A stretch of 64,000 nucleotides of DNA. Origin: Emticicia aquatica. Its GTDB lineage: Bacteria > Bacteroidota > Bacteroidia > Cytophagales > Spirosomataceae. The stretch spans positions 1,550,001-1,614,000 of the forward strand of contig NZ_CAKLPY010000002.1 of assembly GCF_923079645.1 (NCBI RefSeq), written 5' to 3'. The position numbers and the translations under genes are program-made. Below, piece after piece: positions 9,087 through 18,290 of the stretch. The notes beneath the pieces were generated by a model. It worked only from the letters and a program-made list of their open reading frames with translations. It had not been told where the DNA came from and did no database searches. The first letter of the stretch is position 1. Each line of letters starts with the position of its first letter.

Positions 9087-9926
9087 TTAATTTTTCAAGA
9101 CTCCTTGCCATACAGCAAAATTTGGAAAATGAGTCTTTATGTCAATTTTTAGAGATTCCGACTCATTATCGAAAATGCCATAAACGGTCGAACCCGAACC
9201 TGTCATTGAGGCGTAAATTGCTCCTGATTGATAAAGAGATTCTTTAATGTCTGCAATGGTTGGATATGATATTAACAGTTTTTCTTCAAAATCGTTTTTA
9301 ATTATTTTTTTCCATGAAACAATTGGTTGCATTAAAGCCTCTTTCAGTGAAATTTCTGGTTTTTTAGGTGAAACTCCTGCATAAGCCTCAGCAGTTGAAA
9401 TATGAATATCTGGATTAACCAACACTACATATTTACCTTTCAAATCTAACGAAAAATCCTCAAATTGGTCGCCTTTATCATAGCAAAAAACAGGTCTATT
9501 TTCGATAAAAAATGCACAGTCCGACCCTAATTGTCGAGCAAAATCTTTTAACTCATCATTTGAAAGGTTCAAATCATAAACTTCATTGAGCATTGTGAGC
9601 GTAAAAGCTCCATCTGCCGAACCGCCACCCAAGCCTGCACCCATTGGAATAACTTTGTGAAGGTGAATTATTGGTGGTAAAGTAATGCGAGATTTGAGCA
9701 AATTCCACGCTTTTAGACATAAATTGGAACTTTCGTTTCCAGGAATTATCAAACCTGAACTTTGAAAAGTAGCTTCTTTGGCACTTGAATCTTGCGAAGG
9801 AATTATCTCTAATACGTCGCACCATTCAACTGGATAAAACACAGATTCGATATTATGAAAACCATCCGTTCGTTTTTCGATGATGTTTAAGCCGATATTT
9901 ATTTTTGCGTTGGGAAATGTAAGCAT
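9087..9926 (-). CDS. ispE: 4-diphosphocytidyl-2-C-methyl-D-erythritol kinase
   Basis: The protein has 279 residues and is a GHMP kinase. NAKINIGL (6-13) holds the catalytic Lys, PMGAGLGGGSADGAF (94-108) is the glycine-rich ATP loop, LGSDCAFFI carries the catalytic Asp and MTGSGSTVYGIF is the C-terminal GHMP motif. It phosphorylates CDP-methylerythritol in the MEP isoprenoid pathway; dxr of the same pathway lies about 5 kb away on the same strand but in a different transcription unit. The start ATG gives the usual N-terminus. Confidence 0.95.
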   Translation of the reverse strand: MLTFPNAKINIGLNIIEKRTDGFHNIESVFYPVEWCDVLEIIPSQDSSAKEATFQSSGLIIPGNESSNLCLKAWNLLKSRITLPPIIHLHKVIPMGAGLGGGSADGAFTLTMLNEVYDLNLSNDELKDFARQLGSDCAFFIENRPVFCYDKGDQFEDFSLDLKGKYVVLVNPDIHISTAEAYAGVSPKKPEISLKEALMQPIVSWKKIIKNDFEEKLLISYPTIADIKESLYQSGAIYASMTGSGSTVYGIFDNESESLKIDIKTHFPNFAVWQGVLKN

Positions 9927-9988
9927 TTTCAGGATTTTTCAAAATTCAAATTTAATCAACCGTTCAGTAAATACATAGTAAAACAATC

Positions 9989-11056
9989 TTAGTTTATGTT
10001 TTCAGAGAGCCAATCGCTCATTAATTGTAGAGCTTCAGGAGCGAAATCTTCTTTTATTGTTGGATATTCTTGCGGCAAACCTGTAACCGAATGTTGGAAA
10101 AGATGATTTAGTCCTTCTAGTTTAACGATTTTGTAGTGCTTGTTCTTTGCTTTTTTTAAACCTTCTTCTATTCCCGCCAAATTTTCTTCTGGAAAAACTT
10201 GGTGGTCTTTTTCTCCGTTTATTACCAAAACTGGACATTTTGTTTTAAATAATGCTGTTTTTGGGTCATATCGAATAAAAAAACGTCCCCAATCAATGGC
10301 AATATTTTTGAATGTATAATAAATATTGGCCAGGTTTCCTGCATATTTAGTATCTTCGGTAGTGAGGCTATCTCGCCAGTTTTTGGTAAGCCTTTCCAAA
10401 TCAACCAATGCTTCAGATTGAGAGTTTGCTTGTTTGTAAGCCTTTAAAACATTGGCAACGTATTGAGCATATTTTTGCTTAAAATTAACTGGTATATTTG
10501 GTAAAGCGTCAATTTGATAGGTCAATTGTTTCTGCAAGACAACTTCGCCCGAAACACCAGTTCCTGCCAATAAAACGATATAAGCTACGTCTTTTGAGTG
10601 TGCTGCAACCATTGGTGCAATCATTCCTCCTTCGCTGTGGCCAATTAAGCCAATCTTTTTAGGGTTTATTTCCGTACGAGTTTTCAAGAAATTGATACCA
10701 GATTCTACATCTTTGGCAAAATTTTCACTCGTTATTGCTTTTGGATTTTTACCAATTGTTGTTTTTCCTGCTCCTCTATCATCGACCCGAAGTACCGCAA
10801 AACCTCTTGCTGAAAGATATTCTGCAATAATTTTGAATGGCTTATGCCCAAAAATAGTTTCGTCTCGGTCTTGTGTTCCCGAACCAGTAATTAGGATTAC
10901 AGCAGGAAATTTTGAGCCACTTTCGGGCATTGTGAGTGTGCCAAAAATATGAACAGAATCGGCTATATTCCAGTAATTTACTTCTTCTGATTTAAAAGAG
11001 GTTTGGGCAAAAGTTACTTGAATAACAAAAATTGAAAGGATAATTATGTATTTCAT
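9989..11056 (-). CDS. Secreted alpha/beta hydrolase (dipeptidyl-peptidase-like fold)
   Basis: The 355-residue protein has a signal peptide (MKYIIILSIFVIQVTFAQ). The mature domain shows VILITGSGTQDRDE, VLRVDDRGAGKT, the nucleophile elbow IGHSEGGMIAP (Ser), an acid in VLVINGEKDHQVFPEE and the catalytic His in LEGLNHLFQ. The family (DUF/hydrolase_4-like, annotated alpha/beta hydrolase) is common in Bacteroidota periplasm; substrates are likely esters or peptides but unknown. It lies 62 bp from ispE and could be the first gene of that unit. The sugar-isomerase gene on its 5' side is separated from it by a terminator. Confidence 0.85.
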   Translation of the reverse strand: MKYIIILSIFVIQVTFAQTSFKSEEVNYWNIADSVHIFGTLTMPESGSKFPAVILITGSGTQDRDETIFGHKPFKIIAEYLSARGFAVLRVDDRGAGKTTIGKNPKAITSENFAKDVESGINFLKTRTEINPKKIGLIGHSEGGMIAPMVAAHSKDVAYIVLLAGTGVSGEVVLQKQLTYQIDALPNIPVNFKQKYAQYVANVLKAYKQANSQSEALVDLERLTKNWRDSLTTEDTKYAGNLANIYYTFKNIAIDWGRFFIRYDPKTALFKTKCPVLVINGEKDHQVFPEENLAGIEEGLKKAKNKHYKIVKLEGLNHLFQHSVTGLPQEYPTIKEDFAPEALQLMSDWLSENIN

Positions 11057-11104
11057 GAAGTGTTTTACGGTTTGTGGGTCAATATTAATTAAAACTTACA
11101 GAAA

Positions 11105-11135
11105 TAAAAAAGGAGCTTTACCAGAATAAAGCTCC
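11105..11135 (-). terminator. Terminator after the sugar isomerase gene
   Basis: GGAGCTTTA (11112-11120) and TAAAGCTCC (11127-11135) form a 9-bp stem. On the minus strand a U-run follows (A-run at 11105-11111). It ends transcription coming from 11161-12096. Confidence 0.8.
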
Positions 11136-11160
11136 AATCGTTATAAAAAATAAATTTTGC

Positions 11161-12096
11161 TTAAAAATTATCGCTCCATTGATATGCTTCAATAAGTTTG
11201 GCTTCGCCTTCTTTTCCTTTAGCGAAATTTCCGTGTTCCATTCCCATGATAAACTCTTGGTTATTGGCTTTTGATTTGTCGTAAATGTGTTTAAAAAGAG
11301 CTTTATAATTTATTTCGCCCGTTGTTGGTTCTTTGCGACCAGGTTCATCGCCGATTTGGAAATAAGCAATTTCTTCCCAACACCAATCCATATTTTGTGT
11401 CATCCGACCTTCATTGCGTTGCATGTGCCACATATCAAATAAAATTTTACATGATGGACTATTGACAGCTTTACAAATCATATAAGTTTGGTCGGAATGA
11501 CGTAAAAACAAGTCTGCGTTGTCGCTTAGTGGTTCTAAAACCATTGTCAGATTATGCGGTTCAAAAATATCACAAGCACGGCGTAGGGCGTCAATTACGT
11601 TAGCAGTTTGAATACCTAAAGGCAAATTTCTTTCAAAATAGCCAGGCACAACAGTCATGAATTTTGCATTACATCGTTTGGCTGTTTCTACTGACGCACG
11701 GCAGGTTTTCAAGAAGTTTTCGAGAAATTCTTTTTTGCCAGTAGCTAGCGAAGTTTTCCAATTGTCGCCACCATCAACCACAAAAACGCCCATTTTCATG
11801 CCAAGTTTTGCCAATGTTTCGCCAATTTTTGTTTGGGTTTCAGTACTTCGATTGAGCATTCCATTATCTTCTAATGCCATGAAACCGTTTTCGGCCATAA
11901 ATTTGAGTTGGTCGAAAAGGTCTTTTCCTGCGGAGTTTTCAAACATTCCGAAATGTGGAGCATAGAGAAGTTTATATGTTGGTGCGACTGATTTTTTGAT
12001 TGACGAATTTTCAGTGGCAAACACAGCCGTTGGTGTTCCTATGGTGGTAGCTCCAGCTGCTAGGACACTTTTAGAAAGGAAATTTCTGCGATTCAT
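11161..12096 (-). CDS. Tat-exported TIM-barrel sugar isomerase/epimerase (hydroxypyruvate isomerase-like)
   Basis: The 311-residue protein starts with a twin-arginine signal (MNRRNFLSKSVLAAGATTIG, cleavage probably after VFA). The body is an AP-endonuclease-2 type TIM barrel: EDNGMLNRS, MGVFVVDGGDNW, MVLEPLSDN (metal Glu), KILFDMWHMQRNEG (Asp/His ligands), YFQIGDEPGRKEPTTGEINY and FIMGMEHGNF (Glu). This matches the hydroxypyruvate isomerase-like branch that Bacteroidota export, often near Gfo/Idh/MocA oxidoreductases. One of those (also Tat-tagged) lies divergently 376 bp away, so both may act on the same sugar derivative. Confidence 0.85.
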   Translation of the reverse strand: MNRRNFLSKSVLAAGATTIGTPTAVFATENSSIKKSVAPTYKLLYAPHFGMFENSAGKDLFDQLKFMAENGFMALEDNGMLNRSTETQTKIGETLAKLGMKMGVFVVDGGDNWKTSLATGKKEFLENFLKTCRASVETAKRCNAKFMTVVPGYFERNLPLGIQTANVIDALRRACDIFEPHNLTMVLEPLSDNADLFLRHSDQTYMICKAVNSPSCKILFDMWHMQRNEGRMTQNMDWCWEEIAYFQIGDEPGRKEPTTGEINYKALFKHIYDKSKANNQEFIMGMEHGNFAKGKEGEAKLIEAYQWSDNF

Positions 12097-12472
12097 TAGT
12101 TTTATAGATTGAAGGTTGAATGATTATATTTACTAAAAGTGTGAATTTGTAAGTTGCCCACATCTCTCAGTTGATACTAAACAAATGTACAATTGAAAAA
12201 TGGATTTTCCATATCTACTAATCGCAGAACGTAGTTTTGAAGCAACAAAAACAAATAGAAAATGCCAGTGACATAAATCTAAGAATATTTAAAATATCTC
12301 ACCAATTTATAAAATTGTTTATATATCCTTACTTTAAACTAAATTTATTTCTTATTGTAAGTATTTGACTATAACTTTTTATTAGTTTAGCAAAGTAAAA
12401 AGTGGTGTTCAAAAAGAAACATCAGTTCTTATAAAAGTTTAATTATTCAATCCTAAAAATGAAGTTTAAAAC
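12097..12472. promoter_or_regulatory. Divergent intergenic region between the isomerase and the Gfo/Idh oxidoreductase genes
   Basis: This is AT-rich, non-coding DNA with no recognisable small gene or RNA. On the minus strand 12189-12182 reads TACATTTG, a TAnnTTTG match 86 bp upstream of the isomerase ATG. No convincing match was seen for the plus-strand gene. Confidence 0.45.
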
Positions 12473-13930
12473 ATGAAAGAGAAATCAAATGAGTCTCGGC
12501 GAGAATTTATAAAAAAGGGAGCTATTGCATCCTCTTTTTTCATTGTGCCGAGAAATGTACTTGGTGGATTGGGATATATTTCCCCAAGTGACCAACTTAA
12601 CATTGCAGCCATCGGTGCAGGAGGAAAAGGCCGAAGCGATATTAAAAATGCTTCAGTAAATGGTCGTGAGCGAATAGTATCCCTTTGTGATGTTGATTTT
12701 TCAGGTTCAGCAAAAGAAACCGTTGGGCTATTTCCGAATGCCAAACGTTATGCCGACTACCGAGAAATGTTGGATAAAGAAAAAGATATTGATGCTGTTA
12801 CGATTTCAACACCAGACCATGTGCATGGCCCAGCCGCAGCTTATGCAATGGAACGAGGAAAACATGTTTATGTTCAGAAACCAATGACGCATAACATTCG
12901 TGAAGCTCGTTTGCTAACTGAAATGGCAAGAAAAAATAAAATTGTAAGCCAAATGGGTAATCAAGGAGGTTCAAATCCACTCTTGATTACTGTACAAAAT
13001 TGGATAGATTCAGGAAGATTAGGGAAAATCGGTAAAGTTCAGATTTGGACAAACCGACCAGTTTGGCCGCAAGGTTTTGCCATGCCAAAACCTGATGATA
13101 GCTTAAAACCAAAAGATTTAGATTGGAATTTATGGCTTGGACCAAACGAATATAAGCCTTATATACCAAATATGCACCCATTCAATTGGCGTGGTTGGTG
13201 GGATTATGGTACAGGAGCATTGGGTGATGTGGGTTGCCACCTAATAGACATTCCATTCAGAACATTAGGCTTAAAATATCCAACTGATGCTGAGTGTAGT
13301 GTAGCTTCGGTATATACAAAAATGTGGACGGCCGATTATAATCCAGAAGGTTGTCCAGCATCTTCATTTATAACACTTCATTTTGGAGCAACCGCAAAAA
13401 GCAAATCGCCAATAGAAATGTCTTGGAGTGATGGCGGTATTAGACCTTCACACCCTGATATTATTCCTGCAAATGAAGACATTGGTGGAACAAATAGTAG
13501 CAATGGTGTATTAATTATTGGTGAAAAAGGCATTATTTCAACCAATATCAATGATAGCTCGCCGATGATGCCAAAATTGTTTTTGAATGACGGAACAAAG
13601 GAACTCGGCCCAGATTTACCTAAAGATATTGAGCCTGAATACGGACATCAACGTAAGTGGGTTGATGCTTGTAAAGCAGGATTCAAAAGCAAAGAACATT
13701 TAGCTTTAACGTCTTCATTTGATTATGCTGGCCCAATGACTGAAACAGTTTTGATGGGAAATTTAGCAATTAGAAGCTATATGTTACGGAAAGAAAATAG
13801 TAAAGGACAAATGGAGTTCTTTGCCCGTAAAAAACTTCTTTGGGACGGTGAAAATATGAGAATAACTAACTTAGAAGAAGCTAATCAATTTGTAGGTAGA
13901 AGCAGCTACCGAGATGGTTGGAAAGTGTAG
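12473..13930 (+). CDS. Tat-exported Gfo/Idh/MocA family NAD(P)-dependent oxidoreductase
   Basis: The 485-residue protein has a twin-arginine leader (SRREFIKKGAIASSFFIVP). It is followed by a Rossmann domain (NIAAIGAGGKGRSDI, SLCDVDF, DAVTISTPDHVHGPAA) and the family motif HVYVQKPMTHNIREARLL, a QKP variant of the usual EKP catalytic Lys motif. The C-terminal GFO_IDH_MocA domain contains WNLWLGPNEYKPY and WRGWWDYGTGALGDVGCHLID. Family members oxidise or reduce sugars, inositols or glycosidic substrates; exported Bacteroidota forms keep bound cofactor. It is transcribed alone and ends in a strong terminator. Confidence 0.9.
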   Translation: MKEKSNESRREFIKKGAIASSFFIVPRNVLGGLGYISPSDQLNIAAIGAGGKGRSDIKNASVNGRERIVSLCDVDFSGSAKETVGLFPNAKRYADYREMLDKEKDIDAVTISTPDHVHGPAAAYAMERGKHVYVQKPMTHNIREARLLTEMARKNKIVSQMGNQGGSNPLLITVQNWIDSGRLGKIGKVQIWTNRPVWPQGFAMPKPDDSLKPKDLDWNLWLGPNEYKPYIPNMHPFNWRGWWDYGTGALGDVGCHLIDIPFRTLGLKYPTDAECSVASVYTKMWTADYNPEGCPASSFITLHFGATAKSKSPIEMSWSDGGIRPSHPDIIPANEDIGGTNSSNGVLIIGEKGIISTNINDSSPMMPKLFLNDGTKELGPDLPKDIEPEYGHQRKWVDACKAGFKSKEHLALTSSFDYAGPMTETVLMGNLAIRSYMLRKENSKGQMEFFARKKLLWDGENMRITNLEEANQFVGRSSYRDGWKV

Positions 13931-13940
13931 TAAATATTTA

Positions 13941-13970
13941 AAAAGCGTTTGGGGCGACCCAAACGCTTTT
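13941..13970. terminator. Bidirectional terminator
   Basis: AAAAGCGTTTGGG (13941-13953) and CCCAAACGCTTTT (13958-13970) form a perfect 13-bp stem with a GCGA loop, A/T-flanked on both sides. It sits between two convergent genes. Confidence 0.92.
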
Positions 13971-13976
13971 ATTTTC

Positions 13977-14705
13977 TCAGTATAAAAAGTCCAAATTTTC
14001 GGTTTTTACATCTTCAGGTTCAAGTTCCAAAAACTCTTCCCAGAATGGATTTTCGGGCAATGCTGCTTTACAAATAATTGGCTCTTTTTTTACAGGATGT
14101 ACAAAATACAAGCGTCGAGCGTGTAAATTGATATTTCCTTCCAGATTTGGTCTTGGATAACCGTATTTTACATCTCCTCTGATTGGGCAACCCATTTTGG
14201 CTAATTGCACACGAATTTGATGCGGACGACCCGTAATTGGATTGATTTCAAGTAAATGATAATGATTGATTTCACCCAAATATCTGTAGGTTAATTCGGC
14301 TTTTTGCGAACCTGCTACTTCTTCGTCAAAAGCCTTTACGGTGTTTCTATTTTCGTCTTTCACTAACCAATTGGTCAATTTTCCTGTTTTTTTCTCAGGT
14401 TTATTGCCAACAACTGCCCAATATGTTTTCTGAATTTCTCTTTTTCGGAAAAGCTCATTCATGCGTTCGAGAGCTTTTGAGGTTCGAGCAAAAACTACCA
14501 AACCGCTTACAGGGCGGTCAAGTCGATGTACTGTTCCTAAAAACACATCGCCTGGTTTATTATATTTTTGTTTGATGTAATCTTTTACATAATCAGACAA
14601 TGTTTTATCGCCAGTGCTATCTCCTTGCACCAAAATGCCTTGAGCCTTATTGACAATAATGATATGATTGTCTTCGTAAATTACTTGAAATGGTTTCTTT
14701 GCCAT
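13977..14705 (-). CDS. RluA/RluD-family pseudouridine synthase
   Basis: The 242-residue protein carries the catalytic motif HRLDRPVSGLVVFARTSKA (Asp nucleophile), the N-terminal VIYEDNHIIIVNKAQGIL and the later TGRPHQIRVQLA, all typical of RluA-type synthases. There is no N-terminal S4 domain, so it resembles the short RluA/RluC-like branch. It isomerises uridine in rRNA or tRNA; the target site cannot be deduced. It lies 86 bp downstream of dxr on the same strand. Confidence 0.9.
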   Translation of the reverse strand: MAKKPFQVIYEDNHIIIVNKAQGILVQGDSTGDKTLSDYVKDYIKQKYNKPGDVFLGTVHRLDRPVSGLVVFARTSKALERMNELFRKREIQKTYWAVVGNKPEKKTGKLTNWLVKDENRNTVKAFDEEVAGSQKAELTYRYLGEINHYHLLEINPITGRPHQIRVQLAKMGCPIRGDVKYGYPRPNLEGNINLHARRLYFVHPVKKEPIICKAALPENPFWEEFLELEPEDVKTENLDFLY

Positions 14706-14791
14706 GATATTTTATTAGTGCGGTGAACGATTTCTGAACCATTTACCTAATTTGTATTCTTTTTTCTAAAGTTGTGTTTTTAAGGTTTTAT

Positions 14792-15943
14792 CTAAACAAA
14801 CGCCAAAGCCAAACGTCTGGTTTCTTTATCCGTTTCAATATAATCTTCTAGGGTAGGGGTTTGTACAAAACTCACTTTTTGCATACAATCTTCAATCAGG
14901 TCGGACATTTCTAAGAAGCCAATTTCATCACGCAAGAAAGCGGCAACCGCAATTTCGTTGGCAGCATTAACAATACAAGCCATGTTTCCGCCAACTTTGA
15001 GAGCCTCAAAAGCAAAACTTAAATTTCTAAATGTCTGATAATCAGGTTTTTCAAAAGTCAATGATGGAAATTGAGCAAAATCCATTCTTGGAAAATTAGA
15101 TTTCAAACGGTTTGGATAGCCAATCGCAAACTGAATCGGCACTCGCATATCAGGTAAACCCATTTGGGCTTTCATGCTACCATCTTCAAACTGAACCATC
15201 GAATGAATAATACTTTGTGGATGCACCACCACTTCGATTTGTTCGGGCGTTAACCCAAAAAGCCATTTTGCTTCAATTACTTCTAAGCCTTTATTCATCA
15301 ACGATGCCGAATCAATCGTTATTTTTGCTCCCATGCTCCAGTTTGGATGTTTGAGGGCCTGTGCTTTAGTTACCGTTTTCAGGAAATCTCGGTCTTTCCC
15401 ACGAAATGGGCCACCCGACGCAGTCAAAATTATTTTTTCGATTGGGTTGTGAAATTCACCAACCAAGCATTGAAATATAGCCGAATGTTCGGAATCAACA
15501 GGTAAAATATCAACTTTGTGTTTTTGAGCCAAATCAGTTACTAATTCGCCAGCCACAACGAGGGTTTCTTTGTTTGCTAAAGCGATATGTTTACCAGCCT
15601 TGATGGCCGCAACCGTTGGAATCAAGCCTGCATAACCAACCAATGCCGTCAAAACCATGTTTACCGATTCCATTTCGACAACCGAAATCAGGGATTTTTC
15701 GCCAGTAAAAACTTTTATATCAAGTGGGTCAAGTGCTGCAAAAACCTTGTCGTAAAGACTTTCATTAGAAATAACAACTACGTTCGGACGAAATTTGGCT
15801 GCCTGTTCAATAAGTAAATCGGCATTATTTTGAGCTGTAAGAACTTCGACTTCAAAAATATCAGGATTTGCCTCAACTACTTCCAAAGCTTGAGTACCAA
15901 TCGAACCCGTTGAGCCAAGTATGGCGAGATGACGTTTTTGCAT
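14792..15943 (-). CDS. dxr: 1-deoxy-D-xylulose-5-phosphate reductoisomerase
   Basis: With the start at 15943 (MQKRHLAILGSTGSIGTQAL) the protein is 383 residues, the normal length. A longer frame from 15985 adds 14 residues not expected before the Rossmann strand. GSTGSIG (10-16) binds NADPH. The substrate and metal sites are LPVDSEHSAIFQCL, TASGGPFRG, HPNWSMGAKITIDSASLMNKGLE and VVHPQSIIHSMVQF. It catalyses the committed step of the MEP isoprenoid pathway. ispE, also in this window, performs a later step. Confidence 0.95.
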   Translation of the reverse strand: MQKRHLAILGSTGSIGTQALEVVEANPDIFEVEVLTAQNNADLLIEQAAKFRPNVVVISNESLYDKVFAALDPLDIKVFTGEKSLISVVEMESVNMVLTALVGYAGLIPTVAAIKAGKHIALANKETLVVAGELVTDLAQKHKVDILPVDSEHSAIFQCLVGEFHNPIEKIILTASGGPFRGKDRDFLKTVTKAQALKHPNWSMGAKITIDSASLMNKGLEVIEAKWLFGLTPEQIEVVVHPQSIIHSMVQFEDGSMKAQMGLPDMRVPIQFAIGYPNRLKSNFPRMDFAQFPSLTFEKPDYQTFRNLSFAFEALKVGGNMACIVNAANEIAVAAFLRDEIGFLEMSDLIEDCMQKVSFVQTPTLEDYIETDKETRRLALAFV

Positions 15944-16191
15944 GAAAAAAATCGACTGTTTATAAATATACTTAAATTTTAGCACAAAGTTCGGAAAATT
16001 TAATGATAAAGTTTTTATTTTGCCAATCGTTATCCAATTGAATTATAGATTACGAATGCTAAATTATAAACGTGAATACTATAAGTGTTTGATTATAAGC
16101 GAATTGTATGTGTCTTTTGAAGATATATAATAATAATAGAGAATACGATTTATCATGTTTTGTTCCCTTTTAGGGCTAAGAGGCGGTTTAT

Positions 16192-17076
16192 ATGAAGACA
16201 ACAGAAGAGCAATTCCAGTTTTTTGAAGGTGTTTTTTTTGAAACCCTCGGGCATGATGTGCAAGTGACCGAATATCGTTTACTGCAAGGTGGTAGTATCA
16301 ATATTACGGTGCAAGTGGTAACAAATGAAGGTAAATTCTTTATAAAATATAATACTCGGAATCATGAACAAATGTTTGAAACCGAAGCCAAAGGCCTTGA
16401 TTTGCTGCGTGAAACGAATGCCGTACGTGTGCCAGAAGTAATAAATTGGGGGCGTAGAGATGGACAAGATTATTTGGTTTTAGAAAATATCGAATATACA
16501 AAACCCAATGTTGATTATTGGGAAAATTTGGGTGAAAAAATAGCGGCATTACACCGAAATACTGATGAAAAATTTGGATTAGATTTTGATAATTACATCG
16601 GTTCGCTTCGCCAAAGTAATGAAAAAAAAGATGACTGGTTAACGTTTTTTATCGAAAAAAGATTAAATCTCCAAGCTGGTTTAGCATATTATAATGAGTT
16701 GATTAGTAAAGAATTATATGATAAATTTCAACAGTTTTATAAAATTCTTCCCGAATTATTGCCAGTTGAAAAACCATCTTTTCTGCATGGAGATTTATGG
16801 TCTGGCAATGTAATTACCGATAATAACGGAAATCCTTGCTTAATTGACCCAGCTGTTTATTATGGAAATCGTGAAATGGAAATCGCATTTACCAACCTTT
16901 TTGGGGGATTCGACCAACGTTTCTACGACACTTATCACGAAGTATTTCCACTTCAACCTCGCTTCGATTTGCGTGTGCCTATTTATAATATTTATCCACT
17001 TTTGGTGCATGTTAACCTTTTCGGTACAAGTTATTTGCCGCCAGTTGTTCGTACCTTGAATAAATATTTATCTTAA
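16192..17076 (+). CDS. Fructosamine kinase family protein
   Basis: The 294-residue protein is of the FN3K/aminoglycoside-phosphotransferase fold. LLQGGSINITVQVVT begins the N-lobe, FIKYN carries the ATP Lys, SFLHGDLWSGNVI (about 199-211) is the catalytic loop and CLIDPAVYYGNREMEIAFTNLFGGF is the metal-binding motif with the FN3K-type tail. These kinases phosphorylate Amadori products (ketosamines) so that glycated amines decompose. Its TAA stop interlocks with the stop of the convergent LuxE-like gene within one TTAA. Confidence 0.88.
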   Translation: MKTTEEQFQFFEGVFFETLGHDVQVTEYRLLQGGSINITVQVVTNEGKFFIKYNTRNHEQMFETEAKGLDLLRETNAVRVPEVINWGRRDGQDYLVLENIEYTKPNVDYWENLGEKIAALHRNTDEKFGLDFDNYIGSLRQSNEKKDDWLTFFIEKRLNLQAGLAYYNELISKELYDKFQQFYKILPELLPVEKPSFLHGDLWSGNVITDNNGNPCLIDPAVYYGNREMEIAFTNLFGGFDQRFYDTYHEVFPLQPRFDLRVPIYNIYPLLVHVNLFGTSYLPPVVRTLNKYLS

Positions 17077-18140
17077 ACGACCATCAAGTTACAGCCTCTA
17101 ATATCTGAATTATCAAATCTGCCAATGATGCTAAATGATTGATTATGAGTGTTATATGCTCCTAAATCTTGCGTTTCGATGAAACAGCAAGAATCAATAT
17201 TCGCTAAATCAACCACATTGATTCCACCACGAATGATACTTCGCTCCGAATGAGAGCTTGTTTTTAAGGTCGAAATAATTTTGAAAGGGTCATTGATTTC
17301 CCGCAATAATACTTTCATTGTTTTGGGTAATTCAAAAACACCATCGCCTTTTGAATATCCTTGCGAAAGCAATTCGGTCATGCCATATTCGGAATGTATT
17401 TTATCAATGCCAAAAGCACTTGTCAAAATCTCGTGTACTTCTTCTCGCAAAAGTTCTTTTCGGCGGCCTTTCATGCCACCCGTTTCCATGACAATAAGTT
17501 TATCTTTGAGTTGGTGCATCGGCGTCAAATCTTCACCAGATTCGGCCAAATCAAGTAAAGCAAATGTAACACCAATCAGTAAGATTTTTTTGTTAGAAGA
17601 ACGCCGACTATCAGATAATTGACGCAGTTTTTGGAGGAGTTCATGGGTGTTTTTTAGATAAAAACCCGATTCACGAGAAAATGTACGATAAATAAAACTT
17701 TGAACCATATACACCAACGACGAGTTATTTCGTTCAAGATAAGATGGAAGCAAAGCTAAAATATGGAAGTCACTGAGTGGGCCGTAAAATTGTTCAAATA
17801 TCTTTTGGCTCAAGTATTCATAAAATGGCAAGTCGCTTACGAGATGTTTGCTGGTGAGGTCGCCAGTTGTTCCACTACTTTCAAAAACCATTTGAGTAGG
17901 AGCATTATCAGAAACAATTGTATGGTATTTAAAAAACTGAATTGGCAAAAAAGGGATTTTGTCTAAACGATTGATTTTAAGAGGATTAACTTTTAAACAA
18001 CTCAAATATTCTTTATAGACAAAGTTACTTGAAGCTTGAAAACGAAAAATCTCTAAAGCTAATTCTTCAAAATCATGTGGTCTTAAAGATTTATCGCTTA
18101 ATTGCAAAACCGCTGATTTTAGTTCATCTCGAATACCCAT
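17073..18140 (-). CDS. LuxE-like acyl-protein synthetase / adenylate-forming enzyme
   Basis: The 355-residue protein contains FESSGTTGDLTSKH (about 85-98), the P-loop-like A3 motif of adenylating enzymes, and HSEYGMTELLSQGYS, the GMTE motif. The segment LSDFHILALLPSYLERNNSSL matches PF04443 (LuxE). LuxE activates fatty acids as acyl-AMP and moves them to a thiol. There are no luxC, luxD or luxAB genes here, so it is not a bioluminescence gene. In Bacteroidota such proteins are usually stand-alone and of unknown acyl substrate. It ends convergently with the fructosamine kinase gene, with a 4-bp overlap. Confidence 0.8.
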   Translation of the reverse strand: MGIRDELKSAVLQLSDKSLRPHDFEELALEIFRFQASSNFVYKEYLSCLKVNPLKINRLDKIPFLPIQFFKYHTIVSDNAPTQMVFESSGTTGDLTSKHLVSDLPFYEYLSQKIFEQFYGPLSDFHILALLPSYLERNNSSLVYMVQSFIYRTFSRESGFYLKNTHELLQKLRQLSDSRRSSNKKILLIGVTFALLDLAESGEDLTPMHQLKDKLIVMETGGMKGRRKELLREEVHEILTSAFGIDKIHSEYGMTELLSQGYSKGDGVFELPKTMKVLLREINDPFKIISTLKTSSHSERSIIRGGINVVDLANIDSCCFIETQDLGAYNTHNQSFSIIGRFDNSDIRGCNLMVV

Positions 18141-18290
18141 GAAAAATTTTAATGTTTATTGATTTATACGCAACAAGTTTTTTCTTGAAAAATGAAGGAA
18201 GTATAAATTTTTACTAAATTAGCAGATAGATTACGATTTTAAAAATGAATAGACTTTTTAAGTGCTATTGATTAAAATTACATATTAACA

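Noticed and set aside
15944..15985. Longer N-terminus for Dxr
   Set aside because: The additional 14 residues precede the first Rossmann strand and are not expected in the family; ATG 15943 gives the normal length.
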